The position numbers and the translations under genes were made by a program. DNA of 64,000 bases from Bradyrhizobium sp. 195 (GTDB lineage Bacteria > Pseudomonadota > Alphaproteobacteria > Rhizobiales > Xanthobacteraceae), in the NCBI RefSeq assembly GCF_023101665.1, contig NZ_CP082161.1, positions 7,608,501-7,672,500 of the forward strand, in the 5' to 3' direction. Positions 9,642 to 20,579 of the stretch are shown piece by piece. The notes under the pieces are model-generated. The model was given only the letters and a program-made list of their open reading frames with translations, was not told where the DNA came from and searched no databases. Positions within the stretch are counted from its first letter, which is position 1. Every line of letters starts with the position of its first letter.

Positions 9642-11848
9642 GTGTCACTAATGCACGACGTCGATTTGACCGACGAAGAAGTTGCCTTGGCGCATCGCCA
9701 GGGCTCGGCCGCCCGCGACGAATTCAGTGAGACACTCGAGACCCTTACCGAGGAGGTCAGCTCGGTCGACGCTTTGGAAATCCTTGCGCGGGCCGGCTTC
9801 TCCTTAATTATGCGGGGTCCGGATCGGATCAAGCAGATCGGTACAAAGGGTCTCGAACTATTCCATATCGAGCTCGTTCAGGCACTAGCCCTTGCACGTC
9901 CCCGTGGTGTGCCCAATGATGAAGACGACTATCCCGCAGTCACACAGCGCGTGATCGACCTGATCGAACGCAATGGGCAGGCCTACCGCGGTAAGGCAAA
10001 GTGCAAAACAACCAACGATTTCCGCGCAAACCAACAGCGTGAAATGCTCGCCCTGATCCAGAGCTGGACGCTGGCAGTTCGGGGAACACGGCGCGGCTAT
10101 CAGACCCAGGACTATGCGGAAGGCCTTGCCAGCGCGGTAAACGCATCGTTTCGCCACCATTTTGGATGCGATGCTAGCGCCGTGGTCGCGATGCTGTCAT
10201 CGATCATGGAAAGATCGGAGTTCCGTCTCCAGGCGCATATCGGCCACCTTCGCTCGTGGGCTCAGAAGAAGTCTGGGACTGCTATGATCGAGGCCTACGT
10301 GAAAAGCTTGGAGCCCGAAGCCGCGGCAAGGGTCACAGCGGAAACTGTGCCGTGGCACCGTGACAAACGCCGCCTGCATGCTCACTTCTGGAATTTGAGT
10401 GAGCAAAGACTTCGAGAGGCCTTCACTTTCCCCCTAGACGAACTGGTCGCCGACGCACCGGCTGAGCAGCGTTCCGCATTGAAAGAGGTTGTGACATCCG
10501 CGCTTATGCTCCGCTTCGGAGATGTCACAGAGGCGTTCTGCAACACCTCCACCTCAGCAACCCGGTCCGCCTGAAGCCGTTCATTGAGATCAATGCACAC
10601 AAGGTATTCTGCAGCGGTCCGCAGATTGTCGGGACGCATCTTGCTGAAATCCTTGAAGCGCTCTGCGCTACAAAGCCCAACCTTAAAAAGCTTGCGGAGA
10701 AGGCAAGAGCGGATTGGCTCGAGGCGCGCCTAAGTGCCGTGATCCGACAGTTTCTGCCGAGTGCGGAGGTACGTGACGCCGTTAAATGGAGCGAAGACGG
10801 GGGTCAAAATTGGTGGGAGTCGGATATCGTTGCGGTGATCGATAAGACGATGCTTATTTTCGAGGCAAAGTCCGCAAAGATCAGCGCGCCGGCAAGCCGC
10901 GGCGCAATCGGGAGTCTAAAGGAGGTTCTTCAAGAACTCGTCGTAGCGCCCTCCGAGCAATCACTCCGGTTGAAGAAACACGTAAATAATGCAAGCGGAC
11001 CGATCGAGTTTGAAACCAAACAAGGGTCATGGGTTGTAAACGCCGGTGAGGTGCGGGAAGTGATCCGCATCAACATTCTTCAGGATGCGGTTGGTCCCCT
11101 TTCTTCGCATTGGCCGCAGCTAAAAAAGGTCGGTCTTATTCCGGTCGACAAGGACATCGCTCCGTCCATGTCCGTGTTCGACTTGGAGAGTGTGTTCGAA
11201 ACCTTGTCTCTTGAGATCGAACGTTGTCACTATCTGAGCCGCAGGGTCGAACTCGAGCAGAATGCGAATTATCGCGCCGACGAATTGGATTTGCTCGCGA
11301 TCTACGTAGAGACGCAATTCAATCTCGGGGAAGATGAGTTCGATGGCGCGCGCCAAGAATGGTACGGACGATCGCTTCGCCTCACGCCACTGTACTCCGA
11401 GAAACGGATGCAGCAGCTTTCAAAGCCCCCAATCAAACGCACACCTTTCTGGGAAGAGCTTCTCCGCTCGCTGGAGAGACGGCGCCCATCAGGCTGGACC
11501 AGATTTGGCCATCGTCTCCTCAACGTGAACGGCAAAGGTCAGCGGATGATCGAGCGGTTCATGCAAAAAGGGCTGCGGGAAGTGAAACGCCGCCCCGACT
11601 TTTTCTTCACTACGGGACTCACGCAGGGGGCATCTGCGCGACTGCAAACCATCTCTGTCATGGTGGGTGCGCCAAATTCGTCAGAGCAATTCGAGGCTAA
11701 TCTCCGATACGCAGCGAACAGCGCCTTCGAGCAAGGCGGCCGGGATGACATGCTCGCGCTTTATTGGTTCGTACCACGAACAGATGAACCATATGACTTC
11801 ATAGGAATCTTGCGGCGTGAGGGACGGGCTACCTTTCCGCGGAGGTAG
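9642..11848 (+). pseudogene. Large protein with a PD-(D/E)XK-like motif, split by a frameshift
   Basis: Two frames read as one gene. The first runs from GTG at 9642 (or ATG at 9651) and loses sense after GDVTEAFC near 10540, with a stop at 10572-10574. From 10544 a second frame continues without a gap through HLHLSNPVRLKPFIEINAH to 11848. The joined product is about 735 residues. The second part has WWESDIVAVIDKTMLIFEAK, an Asp followed by Glu-Ala-Lys as in PD-(D/E)XK nucleases. The N-terminal part is helical and unrecognised. It is divergent from the SIR2 operon and may be a further defence gene. There is no homopolymer at the break. Decay, a sequencing error or recoding are all possible. 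Confidence 0.6.
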
Positions 11849-12083
11849 CCTTGGTGTTCTTCCCGATCTACCCCAACGACGCATCGATAATCTCATGCCC
11901 AGGACGGCATTGCCAGATAGAGGAATGTCGATAGATTGGAAATTCCTGAAACTTCTTAGGTTTAACTTACCTAGACGTATTTCTCCCTCAGGAATCGTAG
12001 GCCTTTATTATCGTGGTATTTCCGAAGATCGAGACCTTGGGCAATCATCGAGACTCGGTCGAACAATAGCGTAAAGTATCCAG

Positions 12084-14735
12084 ATGATTACTCGCGCCAC
12101 CCACATCGTCGACGGTCTGCTAGCTTTGCGCAGCGCCCGCGCCGCAGCCGCCATGAGTGGCGCCATCGGCCGCGAAATCCTGACGCTTCCCCTTCTCGCC
12201 AGTCGTCTTGTCGGCGGATTTACGACGCCCGCGGGGACCGACGTGCTTTACTCAGCGATTCAGGCGGCACTTGCCGCTGGCGGGTTTCAGGATGTTAGCG
12301 ACATTGCAGGTTTGCCGGGCATGCCACGGGCGGTTCTTCAATCGCTCGATTCGGTTTGGCGGACGGACTTGGACTTAGCCTCACTCGCCCACGAAGCAGC
12401 GCGGTTCCACGACCTTGCCATGATTGAGGCGCGTATCCGCAAGAGCATACCGGCCACCCATCTGCTGCCGCGTGACCTTCGCGACGCCGCCGTCAGACGC
12501 GCCCGTCGCGCGCGCGCCCTGCTGGGACCGATCACACTTGCCGGAATCGTGGAAGTTGATCCGGTTTGGCGCCCGCTTCTCATTGCGGTTGCGGAAGTCA
12601 CCGAGCTGTCGTGGGACATGCCGGAGGGTATCGAGCAGCCCTGGTTCGGTGGCGCGACCCGAAAGAGCGCAACCCTTGGCCCCGCTCACACCTCCTCCGA
12701 AGCGAGCGCCGATCTGAAGTCAGAGGTCATAGAGGCCCTGAGATGGGCTAGGCGGCTGTTATCGACGGGCGAGGTCAAGGCGCAGGACATCGCTATCGCA
12801 GCGACCTCGACGCAAGACTGGGACGACGACTTTCTTGCCTATGCGAGAAGTGCGGCACTGCCGGTCCATTTTTCTCATGGCGTTCCGGCACTGAGCACAC
12901 CGGACGGTCAAACCTGTGCTGCCCTCGCGGATGTCCTTGGCAATGGTCTCACCCAGGAGCGCGTCTGGCGCCTGATCCGACGCCTTCCGGCGCGGCCGTT
13001 CGCCAGCTCACTTCCCGAGGACTGGTTCGCTGGGATTCGGAGAGGGGCAGCTTTACGAACGCTTGATCTATGGCGCGAGGCGCTGACCGCCGCCAGGCCC
13101 CAGCGGGCTGCGGCCGAACTCGCCGAGCAAATTCTTCTGCCAATCCTCGAGCTCCTTGCCCGAGGACCAGATGCTGGGAGCGAAGCCGGCACGCGGCTAT
13201 TGAGCGGTGCCAGTCTGACGATGTGGGAAGAGGCGTTGCGAAGCGCCCCGCCGCACGCAATTGCACTGTCGCTGCAATCTTTACGCGTCGCAGATCAGCG
13301 CGAACCGGCCAACAGCGTTGTTTGGTGTCCGGCATCACAGTTGGTGTCGTGCCCGCGACCGTTCACACGTCTGCTCGGCTTCACCAGCCGATCCTGGCCA
13401 CGTGCGGATCATGACGACCCGCTCATCCCGCATCATATGCTCGAGCGCCGTAAGCTGCATCCGGTCAGCACCGCCGAGCGAGATCGCCTTCATTTCGAAA
13501 TCATCAGGGCGCAGACGCGCGAGCAACTTGTCTTGTCGCGTGCGCAGCGGAACGCCAGAGGCGGCCAGCTATCTCCAAGCACCTTATGGCCGGGCGACTC
13601 AGTCATTCACAAACGTGACCGCGTGCCAGAACACGCCTTCAGCGAAGCCGACAGGCTGCTGGCGCGCGCCCGCGACGCCGGGCAGCTCGCTCATGTGCGG
13701 CAGGCTCAGCTCTGCTGGCGTAATTGGCAGTGGCGTGCGGATCTCACGGCACATGACGGATTGTCGAACGCCAATCACCCAGCAATCGAGGCGGCCTTGG
13801 CGCGGGTCCAGTCGACAACCTCATTGCAGCGCTTGCTGCGTGACCCACTCGGATTTGTTTGGCGATACGCATTGGGCTGGCGCTCGGCGCGACAAGAGCC
13901 CGAACCGCTGCAGCTCAATCCAACGTCGTTCGGCGAGCTCGTGCACGAGTTGATCAGCGATGCGATCACGGCGCTCGAACCCGCGCCAGGATTTGCGCGC
14001 GCGAGCGCAGATGAAATCGAGGCGGCGATCGAAGAAGCTTCAGCGGCCGTCCTTACCGCATGGCCGTTGCAACGGTCCGTCCCGCCGTCGATCCTCTGGC
14101 GCCATACCGTGAAGGAAGCGGCGCGCAGAACAGCAAAGGGCCTCGCCTCCGACGATCCAGTGCGATCCGACACGAGAAGCTGGACGGAGGTGCCCTTCGG
14201 CCAAATCAATCCGGTAGCGGAACAAGTGCCATGGAACGCAACGTTCGCGGTTCCCATCAAGCCAACCGGCTTGGTCTTCGGCGGTCGGATGGACCGCCTG
14301 GATATTCGCGCGACCGGCGACGCCGCGCGGATCACGGACTACAAGAGCATCAAGCCACCTCCAAAAACCCACCGCATCACGCTCGGACAAGGGCGCGAGT
14401 TGCAGCGCGTGCTTTACGCAATTGCAGTCAGGACCCTGCTACCTGAGGTGAGAACAGTGGTCGCACGTCTGATTTATCTGGCGGATGGCCCGGCAACCTT
14501 CGAGCTCAAGGGGGACGAACTCGATGACGCGATCACGCACGCCACGGGCTACCTCTCGGCGGCGACAATAATCTTGCGCAGCGGACGGATTGCGCCCCGC
14601 TGGGAGAAAGACGCCTTCTATGACGACATGCGTCTTGCGCTTCCAGCAGATCGCGAAAGCTATCTCCGGCGCAAAGCCTCCGAATTCCGCGCGGCTAACC
14701 AGCAGCTCAACAAGCTCTGGAGCGCCTCGACATGA
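12084..14735 (+). CDS. AddB/RecB-like PD-(D/E)XK nuclease subunit
   Basis: 883 residues. The C-terminal nuclease domain carries VFGGRMDRLDIRA, then ITDYKSIKPP and GRELQRVLYAIA: the Asp, Asp-Tyr-Lys and Gln-x(n)-Tyr pattern of the RecB/AddB nuclease family. The N-terminal two thirds resemble an inactivated helicase of the AddB type; no Walker A motif is visible. It overlaps the next gene, a UvrD-type helicase, by the ATGA at 14732-14735, so the two form an AddAB-like pair. Chromosomal AddAB of rhizobia serves double-strand-break repair. This copy sits in an element among defence genes and is divergent in sequence, so a DNA-degrading defence role is equally plausible. Confidence 0.75.
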   Translation: MITRATHIVDGLLALRSARAAAAMSGAIGREILTLPLLASRLVGGFTTPAGTDVLYSAIQAALAAGGFQDVSDIAGLPGMPRAVLQSLDSVWRTDLDLASLAHEAARFHDLAMIEARIRKSIPATHLLPRDLRDAAVRRARRARALLGPITLAGIVEVDPVWRPLLIAVAEVTELSWDMPEGIEQPWFGGATRKSATLGPAHTSSEASADLKSEVIEALRWARRLLSTGEVKAQDIAIAATSTQDWDDDFLAYARSAALPVHFSHGVPALSTPDGQTCAALADVLGNGLTQERVWRLIRRLPARPFASSLPEDWFAGIRRGAALRTLDLWREALTAARPQRAAAELAEQILLPILELLARGPDAGSEAGTRLLSGASLTMWEEALRSAPPHAIALSLQSLRVADQREPANSVVWCPASQLVSCPRPFTRLLGFTSRSWPRADHDDPLIPHHMLERRKLHPVSTAERDRLHFEIIRAQTREQLVLSRAQRNARGGQLSPSTLWPGDSVIHKRDRVPEHAFSEADRLLARARDAGQLAHVRQAQLCWRNWQWRADLTAHDGLSNANHPAIEAALARVQSTTSLQRLLRDPLGFVWRYALGWRSARQEPEPLQLNPTSFGELVHELISDAITALEPAPGFARASADEIEAAIEEASAAVLTAWPLQRSVPPSILWRHTVKEAARRTAKGLASDDPVRSDTRSWTEVPFGQINPVAEQVPWNATFAVPIKPTGLVFGGRMDRLDIRATGDAARITDYKSIKPPPKTHRITLGQGRELQRVLYAIAVRTLLPEVRTVVARLIYLADGPATFELKGDELDDAITHATGYLSAATIILRSGRIAPRWEKDAFYDDMRLALPADRESYLRRKASEFRAANQQLNKLWSAST

Positions 14736-17700
14736 CGCTCGTCGATCAGGACAATCGTTGCCGGGCGATGACAGACTTCGCTTCCATTCTGCTTGTGGAG
14801 GCAGCCGCAGGAACCGGAAAAACATCGCTCATGGCAGGGCGCGTGGCGATGATGCTTGCCGCAGGTCATCACCCCGGTGAAATCGCCGCGATCACCTTTA
14901 CCGAATTAGCGGCAAGCCAACTCGCCGCGCGTATCAACGAGACTGTCGACGTCCTGCTGGCGGGAGAGGTTCCCGCTTTCCTGAAGGCAGTCATCCCGCT
15001 GGGCCTCTCCGAATTGCAGCGAAGCGCGCTTGTCATTGCATCGACGCAACTCGACGAGTTGACCGCGACGACCATCCACGGTTTCTGTCAGGCGATCATT
15101 CGCAGCCATGGCGTCGAAGCCGGCCTCGATCCTGGCGCTCGCATCGCCGATGCAACCGTCGCTGACAATTTGTTTATGGCAGAATTATCAGCGTGGTTCT
15201 CACGCCAGCTCGCGATTGACGCCTCACAGGACGATCCGATCGTCGTCTTGGCGGAGCAAATTCCGCTCCAAGTGGTCGAACTCGTCCGCGAACTTGCAAT
15301 GCTGCGGCGAGAGCACCCCGATGCTCAGCCGATCTCTCCTCCCCAAGACTTGCGGCCCGACATCGACTTCGTCCAGGCGGTCGACGACTTCGAGCGATGG
15401 AGCGCAACCGTCGGGGACGAAGGGTGGACGCGAGAAATCGCACAGGAACTCGGGAGGCTGGCGACGCGCTACCAAGGCTGCTTCACGGGCGATCCGGATT
15501 TCCGCTCGCTGTGGCAACTTTGCGATCCAGGGTCCGGCCGGTTGTTTGGACGGAAGGGATTGCAGCTCAAGACTTATGGCGAGGCCGCCCGCGGTTTTGG
15601 CGCCCACACGAATGATGTTGGCAACGATTCAGGGCGAGCGCTGTTCGAAGCGGTCAACGACGCGTGGAGCCAGCTCATTGGCCACACCGCGAGCACGCTC
15701 GTCTGTTCGCTATCAGGCTCGCTTGACCAACTCCTGGAGAGCTATCGCGCCCGCAAGCGCGCTGCAGCAATATTGGATTTCGACGATCTGATAGTTCACG
15801 TTCAGTCCCTCGTGCGATCACACGAAGAGGTGCGTCAGGCAGTTGGGCGGCGCTATCGGTATATTCTGGTCGACGAATTTCAGGATACGGACCGCATTCA
15901 AAGTGAGATTCTGTTCTCGATTGCTGCGACCGCCGAACGCCCGACGCATTGGGAGGCCGCGCGGCTGCGCGCCGGAGCGCTTTTCCTCGTCGGCGATCCG
16001 AAGCAGGCGATCTATCGCTTTCGCGGTGCCGATATCGAAGCCTATGAGCTTTGCAGCAGGCTGATCCAAGGCCAGAATGGCGGAGCAGTCATCGAAGTCA
16101 CTGCCAACTTCCGATCGCTTAGCCCGATCATCCATCACGTCAATGCATGCTTCGAACCGGTTTTTGCGAAGCCTTCGCAGCCCCGATATGTCGCTCTTGC
16201 TCCAACACTGTCTGACGTGTCGCAGCCCCTGCCCTGCGTAGCACGTTCCACGATCGAGATCCCGACCGCCGAGCGCATTTACGCGGAGATGTTTCGGGAA
16301 GCCGAAGCCGAAAGGGTCGCGGATATCTGCGCAGCGTTGATCGGAAACCTACCAATTCTGCGGGCCGACAACACGCACACGCCCCTGAAGGCCGGTGACA
16401 TCGCGCTTCTATCACCCGGTCATACGGAGCTCTGGCGTTATGAACGAGCCCTCGAACAGCGGGGCCTCGCGGTTTCATCGCAAGCTGGCCAGACCTTAAT
16501 GCGACGGCAGGAAACGCAGGATGTCCTGGCACTTGTGAGGGTGCTGGCAGATTCGTCGGATACGTTCGCCTTCGGCGCTTTCATGCGCGGTCCGCTGGTT
16601 GGGCTGAGCGAGCAGGAGCTGCTCGACATTACTACAGCCCTCTCCGCAGATGGGACGGCTCAGGCCTTCTTTACTGTGCGCACAGATCCCGACTTGGTGC
16701 AGCATCCGCTGGCCAAGGAAATTCTCATACTGCTGCAGAGCCTGCGGCGCAAAGCGGCCCTTGTCACCCCGAGCCTGATCCTCGCTGAGGCCATTGAGCG
16801 CCTGAACGCCCGCGTCATCATCGCGGCGCGGCATGGCAACCGGAACGCGCGGGCCCTCGCCAACCTAGATGCGCTGATCGAGAAAGCGCGCAGCTACGGG
16901 GTTGCCGGCCTGCGCGCATTCGTCCGCGATCTCCAATCTGACTGGGAGCGCAAGGCCAGAGCACCGGAGGGACGCATCGACGCCGCGGAGCATGCGGTCG
17001 AGATTGTCACAATCCACAGTGCAAAAGGGTTGGAATGGCCAGTGGTCATTCCGATCAATTCGACGACCGAGCTCTATCGGCCGGAACAGTTCGTTCATAG
17101 GCAATCCGACAACAGCCTGCATTGGATGATCGGTGGCGTCGCGCCCCCGGGGCTGGCTGCGGCGCGCGCGGCAGAAAGCCTCGAGGATGCAAATCAGCGC
17201 GAGAGAATCTGGTACGTGGCGAGCACACGGGCGCGAAACCTTCTCATCCTTCCTCATATCCCCCAGGCGTCAAAGGATTCGTGGTTCAGCTCCGTGAATC
17301 TTCGTCAGCTTGAAGTCCCAGAGCTGGATCTTTCTTCATTCATGCTATTGGCAAACCGTTCGGGCGCCTCTCAACCGAATGAACAGTCGGCTGAAATTTT
17401 TGCAACGGAACAGCGTTCCGTCGAGGAGAGTTCGCCGCCTCTGGTCTGGCGTCGACCGAGCGAACATGACGGTGATCGTCTTGGCGACTCTCTCGACGGA
17501 GTAATCGCCTTAGAGAGCCAGGCGGAGCGTTTCGAAATTGCAGGCGCTGGCGCTCGCCGCGGCGTGATCCTGCATAAGCTTATGGAGGAACTCCTGACGG
17601 GCGAGCTCGCGGATGAACTGGCGGCGAGCGTCGCGCGCGCCCGCTTCCTGCTCGATCAGCTAACGCCTAGCGCAGAGGATGATCGAACGCGGCCAGATCC

Positions 17701-17912
17701 CAACGAAATGGCGGCGGCTGCGCTTCGTGCGTTTGCTTTGCCCGAAATTTCTAAACTGCGGCCTCATCTCGTACCTGAGATTCCGGTCTGGGCGATTGAT
17801 GGGCACGTTCTTGTCGCGGGGCGCGCCGATGCTTTGGCCAGAAGTGGACCCCGGAGCGGGGACCATGGATCGCCAAAGTTAAGGTGTGATCCGGCCTGCC
17901 TTGTCGTTCAAA

Positions 17913-18857
17913 TCAAGCAGCTTTCTTCTGCTGCTGTTGCGTCTGCTGTGGGTATGTGGGCAACGCGTTTGCGTTGTCCAAGCGAAGCGGCATATCCACA
18001 GTCCTCGCCGCCTCGATCCTGTCGATGCCGGCACGCCATGCCGCCATCGGAAACTGGTTATTCATCGCCTGGTGCGGGCGGCGATGATTGTAAAAGCTCA
18101 TCCATGATCCGATGCCATCTCGCGCTTCGCGTCCGTCGGCATAGGCTTTCAGATGCACTTCCTCGTACTTGATCGAGCGCCACAGCCGTTCGATGAAAAT
18201 ATTGTCCATGAAACGACCGCGTCCGTCCATCGAAATCGCAATGCCTACAGCCTCAAGCCTGCCGGTGAAGGCTGAGCTGGTGAACTGCGCGCCCTGATCC
18301 GTGTTGAATATTTTAGGCCGGCCGTGCCGCGCCAGCGCTTCGTCGAGCGCGGCGATGCAAAAGCCCGTATCCATCGTGTTCGACAGACGCCACGCCAGTA
18401 CCGCCCGGGTAGCCCAGTCGATGATCGCCACCAGATACAGGAATCCCTGCGCCATCGGAATGTAGGTGATGTCGCTGGCCCAGACGTGATTGGGCTCGGT
18501 GATGCCGACGCCGCGCAAAAGATATGGATAGATCTTGTGGCCGGGCGCTGCCTTGCTGGTGCCGGGACGCGGGACCAGCGCCTCGATTCCCATCACGCGC
18601 ATCAGCCTTTGCATGCGCTTGCGGTTGATGCCGTAGCCTGCCTGGTTGAGTTCGAACACCATTCGTCGCGAGCCGTAGAACGGCCACTTCAGATGCAATT
18701 CGTCGATCCGTCGCATCATGGCCAGATCGTCGGAGCTGGTCACCGGCTCGGAGCGATAGACGCCCGAACGCGCCAGATTCAGCAGCTCACATTGCCGCCG
18801 AACCGACAAATTCTCGCCAGGGCGCTCGACCATCGCCCTGCGCTCGGGGACGGTCAT
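17913..18857 (-). CDS. IS3-family transposase OrfB (DDE integrase domain)
   Basis: 314 residues. An HTH_21-like N-terminal part ([18 protein letters not shown]) precedes an rve integrase core. The DDE residues are in [21 protein letters not shown] and [15 protein letters not shown], and the C-terminus has [12 protein letters not shown]. All catalytic residues are present, so the element may still be active. The start ATGA overlaps the orfA stop by 4 bp, so coupling or -1 frameshifting is expected. Confidence 0.92.
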   Translation of the reverse strand: MTVPERRAMVERPGENLSVRRQCELLNLARSGVYRSEPVTSSDDLAMMRRIDELHLKWPFYGSRRMVFELNQAGYGINRKRMQRLMRVMGIEALVPRPGTSKAAPGHKIYPYLLRGVGITEPNHVWASDITYIPMAQGFLYLVAIIDWATRAVLAWRLSNTMDTGFCIAALDEALARHGRPKIFNTDQGAQFTSSAFTGRLEAVGIAISMDGRGRFMDNIFIERLWRSIKYEEVHLKAYADGREARDGIGSWMSFYNHRRPHQAMNNQFPMAAWRAGIDRIEAARTVDMPLRLDNANALPTYPQQTQQQQKKAA

Positions 18858-19147
18858 CGCCCGGGCCTCTTGGCCAAGAAATCCCTTTCAACCGTCAACT
18901 GGCCAATCTTCGTATATAGCTTCGCCGTCTCACGCTCATGCTCCTCCTCGCCATCTCCCAAAGCCGTCGCGCCACGCACGAACAGGCTCGCCAAATTGTC
19001 GAGGACTTGCTTCTTCCAGCCGTAGATCTGGTTCGGGTGAACGCCGTGCCGCTTCGCCAGTTCAGGCACCGTCGCGACCTCGCGCAGGGCCTCCAGGGCA
19101 ATCTTGGCCTTGAATGCGGCATCGAACTTCTTGCGTGATTTCGTCAT
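18854..19147 (-). CDS. IS3-family transposase OrfA (helix-turn-helix)
   Basis: About 97 residues from the ATG at 19147 (an in-frame ATG at 19168 is the alternative). It begins [20 protein letters not shown] and has the [23 protein letters not shown], which is typical of IS3 OrfA proteins, followed by a short helical region. It binds the IS ends and pairs with OrfB. Confidence 0.9.
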   Translation of the reverse strand: MTKSRKKFDAAFKAKIALEALREVATVPELAKRHGVHPNQIYGWKKQVLDNLASLFVRGATALGDGEEEHERETAKLYTKIGQLTVERDFLAKRPGR

Positions 19148-19629
19148 ATCCGTGCTCCGTCGGTTCAAACAGAGCAGGACGCTTCACACCTTAACGTTTG
19201 GTCCTATTTCCGGGGTCCACTTCAGCCATCAGCGACCAGGGTGTCGACGCCGCAATTGACTGGAAATCGGATGTCAAACCGACACTCGCCGTTCGCAAGG
19301 CACACGCGCAACAGCTGCTCGACTATCTGTCGGCGACCCATGCCAATCGAGGCGCGGTTGTCTACCTCACCAGCGGAGAGATTGTCTGGGTCGGAAATGA
19401 AACCGACAAGTAACTGATGCCGCAGCCCACGGTCGCCGAGCACGAACGCCTCGGCCGGCGCAGCGTAGACGTTGGAGGTTGCATGACCGACAAAGTACCT
19501 AAGTGGTGCGGCTTTGCGCCCTCAAAGCCCAGAGGTGCTCCAGCGTGCACCATGGTGATCCCTCGTGCCAAGCGGGACTGAACGGCGAGCCAGTCGTTTG
19601 GTGGCGAGGCCGCTCCTAATCCCTATTCC

Positions 19630-19786
19630 ATGCCCTCACGGCATGATGCCCGCAATGCAGGAGCTTTCCTGCTTCGGGGGAGTCCTACCGCCCACTGGGT
19701 GGTGGCCCGTCTTCCTAAAGTTCGGGAAATGGGTGCGCTACGCCGTCAATGACGTCGACGCCTTGGCGGAAGTTGCCGCAGCGTGA
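19630..19786 (+). pseudogene. Relic of a small AlpA/MerR-like DNA-binding protein
   Basis: One frame begins MPSRHDARNAGAFLLRGSP at 19630, and a second continues PVFLKFGKWVRYAVNDVDAL to the stop at 19784-19786. Together they resemble small excisionase-like helix-turn-helix proteins, which end in a VRY-x(3)-D-hydrophobic-D-A wing. The two halves are out of frame, so the gene is broken. Such proteins often act as excisionases or activators in integrative elements. Confidence 0.45.
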
Positions 19787-19822
19787 CGACGGCCTCGCCG
19801 GAGCCGCGGCGCATCCTTCCCG

Positions 19823-19851
19823 TTGACCGGACATAGCTTAGAAGCTATATA
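19823..19851 (+). promoter_or_regulatory. Promoter and palindromic operator of the toxin-antitoxin operon
   Basis: TTGACC (19823-19828) and TATATA (19846-19851) are separated by 17 bp, a near-consensus sigma-70 promoter. Between and overlapping them is the perfect palindrome ATAGCTTAGAAGCTAT (19833-19848), a good operator for the HTH antitoxin. The annotated toxin ATG at 19853 lies only 2 bp after the -10, so either transcription begins inside the frame and a later start is used, or another promoter serves the gene. Confidence 0.55.
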
Positions 19852-19852
19852 G

Positions 19853-20221
19853 ATGACTTGGGACGTCGTATTTCACGATGCCTTTGAGGCGGAGTTTCTT
19901 GCCTTTGAGCCGTCCAAGCAGGACTCCTTGCTGGCCGTCGCCAAGCTGCTTGCCGACTACGGCCCGCAGCTCGGCCGGCCATATGCAGATACGCTCAAAG
20001 GCTCGAAGCACACCAACATGAAGGAGCTTTGTTTCGAGGCGTCGAATGGCGGGTGGCGCGCCGCTTTCGCATTCGACCCCGAGAGGAAGGCGATCGTGCT
20101 TGTAGCCGGAGACAAATCTGGAGGCGGTCAGAAACGCTTCTACAAGCGGCTTCTCGCAAAAGCGGATTCACGGTTTTCCGCACATCTGGAGAGCCTGAAT
20201 GCCGGAAGGAAGGGAAGATAG
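19853..20221 (+). CDS. RelE/HigB-type toxin (phage Gp49-like)
   Basis: 122-residue small basic protein. It has the hallmarks of the HigB/Gp49-like toxin family: VFHDAFEAEF near the start, then TLKGSKHTNMKELCF, WRAAFAFDPERKAIVLVAGDK and KRFYKRLLAKAD. Members are ribosome-associated mRNA endonucleases. The gene precedes its antitoxin by 1 bp, the reversed order typical of higBA loci. Inside an ICE it may act as a maintenance module. Confidence 0.88.
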   Translation: MTWDVVFHDAFEAEFLAFEPSKQDSLLAVAKLLADYGPQLGRPYADTLKGSKHTNMKELCFEASNGGWRAAFAFDPERKAIVLVAGDKSGGGQKRFYKRLLAKADSRFSAHLESLNAGRKGR

Positions 20222-20222
20222 A

Positions 20223-20576
20223 ATGGGCCGTAGCCTAAACCAGATTATCGCCGACTTGCCCCCCGAACGGCAGAAGGGGATCGAAGCTCGCTATCAGGAG
20301 GTAAAGCAGGAGGTCGAAGGTCTGCGTGAGCTCCGCCAGCTTGCAGGGAAGGCCCAGGCCGACATCGCCACGGCGCTTAACATCAAACAGCCCTCGGTGT
20401 CCAAGATCGAGAAACAAGCCGATATGTATCTCTCTACGTTGCGCAGCTATGTCGAGGCAGTCGGCGGAAAATTGGAACTTGTCGTCAAGCTGCCGAGCCG
20501 CGCACTCCGTCTACAACATCTCGGCGATGTCGGGGCTTCGCCGGACGATGCTCCTCGGACCAGGCGCAAGGCCTGA
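20223..20576 (+). CDS. XRE-family antitoxin (HigA-like)
   Basis: 117 residues. The central helix-turn-helix KAQADIATALNIKQPSVSKI is of the XRE/HigA type, and a C-terminal dimerisation part follows (LRSYVEAVGGKLELVVKLP). It begins 1 bp after the toxin stop and probably both neutralises the toxin and represses the operon at the palindrome upstream. The start at 20223 follows a purine-rich GGAAGGGAAGATAG stretch that serves as ribosome-binding site. Confidence 0.88.
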   Translation: MGRSLNQIIADLPPERQKGIEARYQEVKQEVEGLRELRQLAGKAQADIATALNIKQPSVSKIEKQADMYLSTLRSYVEAVGGKLELVVKLPSRALRLQHLGDVGASPDDAPRTRRKA

Positions 20577-20579
20577 AAC

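Larger units (their letters stand above)
17841..19224 (-). mobile_element. Complete IS3-family insertion sequence in the AddA-like gene
   Basis: About 1.38 kb. The ends are imperfect inverted repeats that share GAAGTGGACCCCGGA at the outside and end in GTTAAGGTGTGA on the inside. It carries overlapping orfA and orfB, both leftward. GCCA is found directly before (17837-17840) and after (19225-19228) the element and looks like a 4-bp target duplication. Removing the IS and one GCCA restores a continuous AddA reading frame, which fixes the boundaries well. Confidence 0.92.
14732..19413 (+). pseudogene. AddA-like UvrD helicase-nuclease, split by an IS3 element
   Basis: Superfamily 1 helicase with AAAGTGKTSLMAGRVA (Walker A), ILVDEFQDTDRIQSEIL (Walker B), VGDPKQAIYRFRGAD (motif III), IHSAKGLEWPVVIPIN (motif V) and ERIWYVASTRARNLLIL (motif VI). 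A RecB-like nuclease domain begins at GVILHKLMEEL. The frame reaches GRADALA at 17840 and then enters the IS; the product would end inside it at 18172. Beyond the IS the same gene resumes as ISDQGVDAAIDWKSDVKP and stops at 19413. The insertion falls between the nuclease Asp and the Asp-Trp-Lys motif, so nuclease activity should be lost while the helicase part could remain. Without the IS the protein would be about 1,100 residues. The AddB-like partner overlaps its start. Confidence 0.85.
19417..19852. other. Intergenic stretch with a decayed HTH gene
   Basis: No intact gene is seen between the AddA remnant and the toxin gene. A 54-codon frame at 19417-19581 has no recognisable product. The second half holds the HTH relic listed separately, and the last 30 bp hold the toxin promoter. 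Confidence 0.4.

Noticed and set aside
11817..12074. 85-codon frame between the nuclease-like gene and the AddB-like gene
   Set aside because: Starts inside the upstream gene, has no recognisable product and includes AT-rich intergenic sequence.
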